Origin: Deltaproteobacteria bacterium
Lineage (GTDB): Bacteria > Desulfobacterota > Dissulfuribacteria > Dissulfuribacterales > JALVPX01
DNA: 5,544 nt
Assembly (NCBI GenBank): GCA_027031565.1
Contig: JALVPX010000094.1
Location: 1 to 5,544 of the forward strand
Direction of reading: 5' to 3'
Shown here piece after piece: positions 1-3,741 of this stretch. Position numbers and translations under genes: made by a program. How positions within the stretch are numbered: position 1 is the stretch's first letter; every line of letters starts with the position of its first letter. Under the pieces are notes generated by a model. It was not told where the DNA came from. It ran no database searches and worked only from the letters and a program-made list of their open reading frames with translations.

Positions 1-1
1 G

Positions 2-316
2 CTTTGTTTTGATCCAGTAATCCCTTACCCAGGCTGGAAACAGGGTTACAAGTCTCTCATGGACAATATTTTTAATGAAGTGGACGAAAAAAATATCATT
101 GACATCACTGTCGGCCCGTTCCGGATGGCAAAGGAACACCTTAAACGGGCAAGAAGGCTGAGGCCCTGTTCTGCTCTCCTGGCCTATCCATACGTATTAA
201 ACAGCGGCATCTATGAATTTCCCGCCCAAGTGGCGGAAGAAATTGTTGAAACCTTGTCAAAGTATGCAAGCTGTTTTTTAGAGTCCGGGCGTATTCATGC
301 AGCAGTCGCCGGTTAG
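2..316 (+). CDS. Spore photoproduct lyase-like radical SAM protein, C-terminal part (5' end outside window)
   Basis: The frame is open from the left edge, so 104 codons of a longer gene are visible and the start is not in the window. An ATG at 59 lies inside the conserved region and is not the start. The visible part begins with LCFDPVIPYPGW, followed by a Tyr-containing helix (GYKSLMDNIF), then DITVGPFRM and a YPYVLNSGIYEFP segment. This order (FDP-x(5)-GW, then an xxGxFR motif, then a basic helix and a YP segment) is what I recall from the C-terminal half of the spore photoproduct lyase (SplB) family. Those are radical SAM enzymes that repair thymine lesions in DNA or are uncharacterised relatives. 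The Cys cluster that would bind the 4Fe-4S cluster and SAM should lie upstream and cannot be checked. The exact substrate is unknown, and the organism need not form spores. Family assignment is moderately secure; function is inferred. Confidence 0.65.
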   Translation, partial: LCFDPVIPYPGWKQGYKSLMDNIFNEVDEKNIIDITVGPFRMAKEHLKRARRLRPCSALLAYPYVLNSGIYEFPAQVAEEIVETLSKYASCFLESGRIHAAVAG

Positions 317-339
317 GCCCTTAATAGGCCTTTGTTTTA
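315..339 (+). terminator. Possible Rho-independent terminator after the SPL-like gene
   Basis: A 5-bp stem, AGGCC (315-319) pairing with GGCCT (327-331) around a 7-base loop, is followed by TTGTTTTA. It overlaps the TAG stop codon at 314-316. The stem is short and the T run is interrupted by a G, so it may be weak, but position and polarity fit termination of the rightward gene. Confidence 0.4.
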
Positions 340-355
340 CTTGAAGTACCTGTAT

Positions 356-499
356 GCTACCTCTAAAAAATCGTCTTTTTGCCACGCTGGGGCTGGCTGC
401 GTTGCACTCAAAAAATAATCCTCGAAATATCAACATCATGTCTGCGGTTATTTTTTCGCGCGCCTTGCCATTGAAAAAAATCCTAATTTTAGAAGTAGC
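356..499 (+). repeat. Miniature inverted-repeat element, copy A (144 bp)
   Basis: The element begins with GCTACCTCTAAAA (356-368) and ends with TTTTAGAAGTAGC (487-499). These are terminal inverted repeats of 13 bases with one mismatch. An internal perfect 9-bp stem, AAAAAATAA (410-418) with TTATTTTTT (448-456), sits near the middle. A second copy with the same ends lies at 1044-1180; from TGCGTTGCACTCAA (starting at 398) to the right end the two agree at about 90% by hand count, while the left third is more diverged and differs in length. No convincing target-site duplication is visible. It is too short to encode a transposase, so it could be a MITE moved in trans or a REP-like structured repeat. 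Homologous dispersed copies elsewhere in the genome are expected but cannot be seen here. Confidence 0.7.
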
Positions 500-527
500 T
501 ATTATTTCCTCTACAAGGTCTAGTGGT

Positions 528-610
528 GTCTCCTTCAGAGTTTTCAGAGTTCTTTTCGTGCGTCTGTACCACATCTTGGTCCCATTTGCGCTGAAAACTC
601 TTCGGGAGAC
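528..610 (+). repeat. Long imperfect hairpin 1 (20-base arms, 43-base loop)
   Basis: The arm at 528-547 (GTCTCCTTCA followed by GAGTTTTCAG) is the reverse complement of 591-610 (CTGAAAACTC followed by TTCGGGAGAC) at 17 of 20 positions by hand. The three mismatches are adjacent, giving an 11-bp inner and a 6-bp outer perfect stem. The 43-base loop (548-590) contains no obvious further stem. The right arm runs into the left end of the diverged miniature element at 606-748. It may be a non-autonomous mobile element or a structured transcript; there is no T run directly after it, so a terminator role is unlikely. Confidence 0.65.
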
Positions 611-748
611 CTCTGAAAAAACCCCCTCTTTTGCCCAATAGCTGCGTTTTCGTCGCAAAAAAATGCTCACATACCCCAAGTATGCTGCGCTTTTTTCGCT
701 CCTCAGGCCTTGCTCTTGAACAAAATAGTTGTTTTTTTCAGTGCTCTC
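606..748 (+). repeat. Diverged miniature inverted-repeat element, copy C (about 143 bp)
   Basis: The ends GAGACCTCTGAAAAAAC (606-622) and GTTTTTTTCAGTGCTCTC (731-748) are imperfect terminal inverted repeats, with 8 of 10 outer positions matching and then a shared CTGAAAAAAC core with one extra T. The interior shares layout with copies A and B: TTTTGCCCAAT (629-639), CTGCGTT (642-648), a central AT-rich palindrome, then TTTTTTCGC and CCTTGC before the right end. The central palindrome pairs CATAC (669-673) with GTATG (680-684), and GCAAAAAAA (655-663) with TTTTTTCGC (691-699) with one mismatch. The length is close to copy A. I infer a second subfamily of the same element; the exact borders are uncertain by a few bases. 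Confidence 0.5.
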
Positions 749-901
749 TTCAGGAGCCACGCACTACTAGACCTGATTCGGCTTACGCACAAGTACCACG
801 GTCTTCGTTTTCAAAAGAAGTTTTTTGAAGGCAGCGTTGTCGATTTTTGTAGCACAAGAATCAAAGACTCTTCAGGCAATAAGTTTTTTGAATGCACGGG
901 C
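749..901 (+). other. Unassigned stretch with a 16-base direct repeat; possible gene remnant
   Basis: AAGTTTTTTGAAGGCA (818-833) recurs as AAGTTTTTTGAATGCA (881-896), with 15 of 16 bases identical and an offset of exactly 63 bases (21 codons). One plus-strand frame reads through as ...LTHKYHGLRFQKKFFEG... and then ...NKFFECTG..., ending at a TGA at 929-931. Upstream that frame enters the miniature element at 606-748 and it has no clear start or Shine-Dalgarno sequence. I do not recognise the peptide. It may be the debris of a gene broken by repeat insertion, or non-coding. Confidence 0.25.
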
Positions 902-1020
902 ATGGGGGCAGCGGCTGGGGATGGCTCCTGAACCATTTTTAACGTGAAGAAGATGAAGAACCTTGGCGGGCGCACAGCAGACCTTTAAAAATGGTGAAGG
1001 AGACACACCAGCCACCCCAT
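902..1020 (+). repeat. Long imperfect hairpin 2 (about 30-base arms, 42-base loop)
   Basis: The left arm 913-942 begins GGCTGG, contains CTCCT and ends ACCATTTTTAA. The right arm 985-1013 begins TTAAAAATGGT and ends CCAGCC. They are reverse complements over about 30 bases, with roughly five mismatches and a one-base gap. The inner 11 bp next to the loop is perfect. A further perfect 6-bp outer stem, ATGGGG (902-907) with CCCCAT (1015-1020), extends it across a short asymmetric bulge. The loop is 943-984. Read on the minus strand, the right arm contains GTGTCTCCTTCA, which is also present in the left arm of hairpin 1 (526-537 region), and the loop sizes are nearly equal (42 and 43 bases). The two are probably members of one family. 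Confidence 0.65.
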
Positions 1021-1043
1021 TAAAGACGGTTAAGAAACTTGTG

Positions 1044-1180
1044 GCTACCTCTAAAATTTGTCTTTTTGCCCAATTACTGCGTTGCACTCAACAAAACAAT
1101 CCTCGAAATATCAACAATATGTCTACGGTTATTTTTTCGCGCTCCTTGCCCTTAAAAAAATCCTAGTTTTTAGAAGTAGC
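1044..1180 (+). repeat. Miniature inverted-repeat element, copy B (137 bp)
   Basis: It starts GCTACCTCTAAAA (1044-1056) and ends TTTTTAGAAGTAGC (1167-1180), matching the ends of copy A; flanking G (1043) and C (1181) extend the terminal pairing by one base here. The segment CCTCGAAATATCAACA (1101-1116) and the run GGTTATTTTTTCGCGC (1127-1142) are identical to copy A. The internal 9-bp stem of copy A is damaged in this copy by base changes in its left arm (AAAACAA). It lies in the same orientation as copy A, 24 bases after hairpin 2. Confidence 0.7.
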
Positions 1181-1288
1181 CTGTAGTCAAAAGCCAGGTC
1201 AACCGTATCCAGACCTTGTCCAGGCAAGGATGTCTTAAACTGCTGCTTGTCTTTTCAATCAAGAGGCGGATTTGATTAAAAATGGGCC

Positions 1289-1474
1289 TCAACACTCCTC
1301 GATGAATTTTCTGTTCAGAAACTCGCACTCCTTCGGTGACAGATCGAACTTGATCTCCGCCTCATAGATGACTGTTTTTCTGTCCTTTTTAGGGTCTTCT
1401 TTCAGCACCTCGGATATCCACCTGACTGCATTTCTCAATTTTTCACCGTGAGGTTTGAGTTCTTCCGTGCTCAT
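1289..1474 (-). CDS. Small hypothetical protein, 61 residues
   Basis: The ATG at 1474-1472 is preceded on the minus strand by GGGAGG (GGAGG at 1490-1486, 11 bases from the start), a good if slightly distant ribosome binding site. The protein is hydrophilic and probably cytoplasmic. It begins MSTEELKPHGEKLRNAVRWI, has a central lysine/aspartate-rich stretch (EDPKKDRKTV), and ends with a helix-like segment DLSPKECEFLNRKFIEEC. There is no signal peptide or membrane segment. The layout (an RxAVRWI helix, then an E-A-xx-FDLSPKExEFL segment) resembles small uncharacterised proteins I associate with Deltaproteobacteria, possibly helix-turn-helix-like, but I cannot name a family. It is transcribed divergently from the neighbouring dehydrogenase gene. 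No clear terminator follows it. Coding status is supported by the ribosome binding site and by amino acid composition; function is unknown. Confidence 0.65.
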   Translation of the reverse strand: MSTEELKPHGEKLRNAVRWISEVLKEDPKKDRKTVIYEAEIKFDLSPKECEFLNRKFIEEC

Positions 1475-1547
1475 GCTTTGCCTATCCTCCCGCTTAAATG
1501 TTAATCTGTAAAAAATAATACACCTGGTTCATTCAAAGAAAAGGGAT
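1475..1547. promoter_or_regulatory. Divergent control region between the 61-residue gene and the SDR gene
   Basis: These 73 bases must hold both 5' regions. Leftward, TATTAT (complement of 1515-1520) is a good -10 match with a weak -35 (TTTTCT, complement of 1537-1542) 16 bases away. Rightward, TTGCCT (1478-1483) and GTTAAT (1500-1505) are spaced by 16 bases. Both are only consensus comparisons by eye. No clear operator palindrome is seen. Confidence 0.25.
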
Positions 1548-2261
1548 ATGGACAAAAAAACCGCTCTTGTAACTGGTGCCTCTTCCGGCATAGGCCAGGC
1601 TTTGGCTAAGAGCCTGCTTAAAGAGGGCTATTTTGTGATAGCTGTTTCCAGGAAACCGGAAAGGGGAGGCGTGACTAATGCTGATTTGCTGCCTTTAAGA
1701 TGCGATCTTTCAAGGCCTGAAATGGTGACAAAATGCGCCGGTAATATCAGAGGCCGATTTGACAGGCTCGACCTCCTCGTCAACAATGCCGGCGCAGGTT
1801 TTTTCGGCCTGCATGAAGGACTTGATCCAGCAGATGTTACCTGCATGGTGAACCTGAACCTTACGGCCCCGCTGATTTTCACATCCCGCCTGCTGCCGTT
1901 GCTGAGGAAGGCCAAGGGACACATCATCAATATATCCTCCATCACAGCAAAAAGGCCAAGCCCCATGGGCTCAGCATACGCTGCCACAAAGGCAGGCCTG
2001 CTCCACTTTTCCAACTGCCTTTTTGATGAAGTTAGGAAAAACGGGGTAAAGGTGACTGCCCTATGCCCTGATATGACCATGACCCCTTTTTTTGACAAAC
2101 TTGATTTTGCCCCGGCCGCAGAAGAAGGGGCCTTCCTTACACCTGAATTGATTGCAGAAAGTGTAATGTTCATTGTCAAGCAGCCGCCAGGAAGCGTGGT
2201 GACCGAACTCGTGTTGAGGCCTCAGCTCCACAGGCTGATACGCAAAAAACAAGAATCGTGA
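1548..2261 (+). CDS. Short-chain dehydrogenase/reductase (SDR family), 237 residues
   Basis: This is a classical SDR, an NAD(P)(H)-dependent oxidoreductase with a Rossmann fold. The cofactor-binding motif TGASSGIG is at residues 9-16, and the structural NNAG motif at 79-82. The catalytic tetrad is complete: N104 (VNLNLTAP), S131 (INISSITA), Y144 and K148 (YAATK). R35 after the second strand (VSRKPER) suggests a preference for NADPH, which is an inference. The length fits the 230-260 residue classical type; there is no signal peptide or membrane segment, so it should be cytosolic. The ATG at 1548 directly follows an AAGGGA purine run (1541-1546); the spacing is very short, but no better start exists because residues 1-9 already form the first beta strand. 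The substrate cannot be told from sequence. The V/A-ATPase genes follow 69 bases downstream on the same strand, with no obvious terminator between, but no functional link is apparent. Confidence 0.93.
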   Translation: MDKKTALVTGASSGIGQALAKSLLKEGYFVIAVSRKPERGGVTNADLLPLRCDLSRPEMVTKCAGNIRGRFDRLDLLVNNAGAGFFGLHEGLDPADVTCMVNLNLTAPLIFTSRLLPLLRKAKGHIINISSITAKRPSPMGSAYAATKAGLLHFSNCLFDEVRKNGVKVTALCPDMTMTPFFDKLDFAPAAEEGAFLTPELIAESVMFIVKQPPGSVVTELVLRPQLHRLIRKKQES

Positions 2262-2272
2262 TTGCGGATCAC

Positions 2273-2301
2273 TTGTCAAGGACTTAGATTCATTCAATAA
2301 A
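2273..2301 (+). promoter_or_regulatory. Candidate sigma70-type promoter of the V/A-ATPase operon
   Basis: TTGTCA (2273-2278, 5 of 6 to consensus) is followed after 17 bases by AATAAA (2296-2301, 4 of 6). It sits between the SDR stop codon and the first ATPase gene, placing transcription start about 20-25 bases before the ATG. It would let the ATPase operon be transcribed independently of the SDR gene. The match is by eye only. Confidence 0.3.
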
Positions 2302-2318
2302 GAAAGACCTTCTTGATC

Positions 2319-2324
2319 AGGAGA
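2319..2324 (+). promoter_or_regulatory. Ribosome binding site fixing the start of the stalk subunit gene
   Basis: AGGAGA lies 6 bases before the ATG at 2331. A TTG at 2313 in the same frame lies upstream of this site and so is not a credible start, which argues for a 105-residue rather than a 111-residue product. Confidence 0.7.
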
Positions 2325-2330
2325 TGCCAC

Positions 2331-2648
2331 ATGCATCCAGACATTGAAAGAATCGTAAGATGCGATGAATCCGGCCGCGCGATTGTGGAAAATGCCAAAA
2401 GGAAAGCTGATGATATCATCAGGTCAGCCAAAGAGGCAGCGGAGACAGAAAAATTGCTTGTTAACAGGGATCTTGAGGCCTTTAGAGAAAGGGAGTTGAT
2501 GAAGATCCTTGATGAGGCAAGGGACAAGGCAACGAAAAAGAGGAAAGAGGCTGAAGATTATATCAAAAAGTTGAGGGCGAGATCACTGGAAAAGTCTTCT
2601 GAAATAGACAGGAAATTTCTGGATATTGTTTTTGAATCCCTGTCTTAA
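2331..2648 (+). CDS. V/A-type ATPase peripheral-stalk subunit (G/H-like), 105 residues
   Basis: This is a short, highly charged, almost wholly helical protein with no membrane segment. After MHPDIERIVRCDESGRAIVE it continues with alanine-, lysine- and glutamate-rich heptads (AKRKADDIIRSAKEAAETE) through about residue 95, the pattern of a long coiled coil. The length matches the G/H (AhaH, NtpF-type) stalk subunit, which pairs with subunit E to form the stator linking the catalytic head to subunit I; subunit E itself is near 190-200 residues. The sequence alone would not identify it firmly, but its place immediately before the C and I subunit genes does. Its TAA stop (2646-2648) lies inside the AAGGGG Shine-Dalgarno sequence of the next gene, which suggests translational coupling. 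The start at 2331 is chosen from the AGGAGA site 6 bases upstream. Confidence 0.8.
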   Translation: MHPDIERIVRCDESGRAIVENAKRKADDIIRSAKEAAETEKLLVNRDLEAFRERELMKILDEARDKATKKRKEAEDYIKKLRARSLEKSSEIDRKFLDIVFESLS

Positions 2649-2652
2649 GGGG
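2647..2652 (+). promoter_or_regulatory. Ribosome binding site of subunit C overlapping the upstream stop codon
   Basis: AAGGGG lies 9 bases before the ATG at 2662 and shares its first two bases with the TAA stop of the stalk subunit gene. It supports ATG 2662 over the upstream in-frame TTG at 2626, which has no such site and would lie within the preceding gene. Confidence 0.65.
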
Positions 2653-2661
2653 CAAACAATC

Positions 2662-3741
2662 ATGCTGAGAGCCGCCTTCAAATATGCCTATCCAAATTCA
2701 AAGACCAGGGCGCTAAGAGGGACCCGGCTCAGCAAAAAGGATTTCTACTATCTCATAAGGGCAAAGGATGTTCATGCCTTTTTGAATTACCTGGCAGCCA
2801 CAAGTTATGCCAGATATCTGCCTGAACACCCCACAAAGGCAAAGACCGAGATTCCGAGACACCTCGAAAGGGCATTATCAAGGCCTCTGCTCGAAGACTA
2901 TTTCAGGCTATATAAGGCACTCAGAAAAAAAGACTCGGCTGGATTGATAAAGGCCCTGTTTGCAAGGTTTGAGGCTGAAAATTTGAAGATAGTTTTGAGG
3001 GCAAAGTTTTCAGGCCTGGAAAGGCACGGCGTGGAACATCTACTCTACCCCTTGCCGCCTCTTTCCCGTCTGCAGTGGCAGACACTTTGGGCAAGCGCAA
3101 GGGTCAAGGACGTGGTGAACCAGCTTTCCCATACGATATATGGCAGGCCGCTTCAAAATGCCCTGCCCCAATTTGAGGCCCAGGCAAGGACGTTTCCCCT
3201 TGAAATGGCTCTAGATATTACTGCCTATGAAAATATTGCGATTGCTGTCAGGAGATTAAAAGGCCGAAGGGACCGGCGCGCTGCTGCAAGCCTGATTGGC
3301 TATTTTATAGACATGCAGAATATATTTCTCGTAGTCAGGCTTCGGTTCACTTATGGCCTCAGCCCGGAAGAAGCGGTCAATTACAGCCTTCCAGGCGGCT
3401 TTATCATTGACATCAAGAGGCTCCATGACATTGCGCGGGCTGAAGATATGGCACATTTTGTTTCCCTGCTTCCAAGGCCGTTCAAAACAGCTGTCAAGGA
3501 CTCTTTTGAAATCAGAGACATCCAAGCCAGACTCCATGATTGGTTCCTCAAGTTGCTTCAAGGCAATTTTCTTGGCACCCCTTTTCACCTGGGAGTGGAA
3601 ATCGCCTACCTTTTTGAAAAGGAATTGGAACTAAAGGCCCTTATAAGCCTCTATCAAGCAAAAAAGGAAGGACTTCCTGCTTCACAGGCAGAAAGACTGG
3701 TTCCATCTCATTTTCTTCCCACGGAGCACGAACATGTTTAA
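2662..3741 (+). CDS. V/A-type ATPase subunit C (subunit d / AC39 family), 359 residues
   Basis: This is the central-stalk socket protein that sits on the membrane ring and couples the rotating shaft (D, F) to it. Several AC39-family signatures are visible. The N-terminal pattern FKYAYPNSKTRALRG is followed by LSKKDFYYLIRAKDVHAFLNYL and an L-x-x-TSYA segment. FEAENLKIVLRAKF (near residue 110) and IDMQNIFLVVRLRFTYGLSP (near 220-240) are the paired xNxxxxxRxxx motifs of the internal three-fold repeat. FPLEMALDITAYENI fits the segment before the third repeat, and YLFEKELELKALISLYQAKK is the C-terminal helix that usually carries an E-x-x-N-L/I-R motif; here the usual Asn-Leu-Arg is changed to KALIS. 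The length fits the family (about 330-360). It is not itself membrane-spanning. The gene follows the stalk gene by 13 bases and its last 8 bases overlap the subunit I gene. Confidence 0.9.
   Translation: MLRAAFKYAYPNSKTRALRGTRLSKKDFYYLIRAKDVHAFLNYLAATSYARYLPEHPTKAKTEIPRHLERALSRPLLEDYFRLYKALRKKDSAGLIKALFARFEAENLKIVLRAKFSGLERHGVEHLLYPLPPLSRLQWQTLWASARVKDVVNQLSHTIYGRPLQNALPQFEAQARTFPLEMALDITAYENIAIAVRRLKGRRDRRAAASLIGYFIDMQNIFLVVRLRFTYGLSPEEAVNYSLPGGFIIDIKRLHDIARAEDMAHFVSLLPRPFKTAVKDSFEIRDIQARLHDWFLKLLQGNFLGTPFHLGVEIAYLFEKELELKALISLYQAKKEGLPASQAERLVPSHFLPTEHEHV

Larger units (their letters stand above)
317..1288. other. Gene-free interval packed with inverted-repeat elements
   Basis: This stretch of 972 bases holds no reading frame I would call a gene. 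It contains, in order: a miniature element (356-499), a long hairpin (528-610), a diverged miniature element (606-748), an unassigned stretch (749-901), a second long hairpin (902-1020), another miniature element (1044-1180), and a final 108 bases. The final part has only a small stem, CCTTG (1214-1218) with CAAGG (1225-1229), and a second stem, AATCAA (1257-1262) with TTGATT (1272-1277). The longer open frames on both strands run straight through the repeats and hairpins and look unselected. Confidence 0.7.

Noticed and set aside
354..641. Plus-strand frame whose peptide resembles the one at 963-1166 (shared NNPRNIN and VIFSR segments)
   Set aside because: The similarity comes from copies A and B of the miniature repeat being in the same orientation; the frames diverge outside the repeat and neither has a ribosome binding site.
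278..760. 160-residue minus-strand open frame
   Set aside because: It runs antisense through the SPL-like gene end, element A, hairpin 1 and element C. Its peptide is simply the translation of these repeats.
872..1087. 71-residue minus-strand open frame
   Set aside because: It spans hairpin 2 and the left part of element B, with no Shine-Dalgarno sequence and no recognisable domain.
356..1180. CRISPR array
   Set aside because: Repeats are about 140 bp, only two or three in number, unevenly spaced, and carry terminal inverted repeats, unlike short repeats with regular unique spacers.
1257..1290. Possible terminator for the 61-residue minus-strand gene
   Set aside because: Stems AATCAA/TTGATT and GCCTC/GAGGC exist but compete with each other, and on the minus strand neither is followed by a T run.
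1628..2179. 183-residue minus-strand open frame
   Set aside because: It is antisense to the SDR gene, which carries every expected catalytic motif.
2262..2330. Terminator between the SDR and ATPase genes
   Set aside because: Only a 5-bp AAGAA/TTCTT foldback is present, without a G+C-rich stem or a T run.
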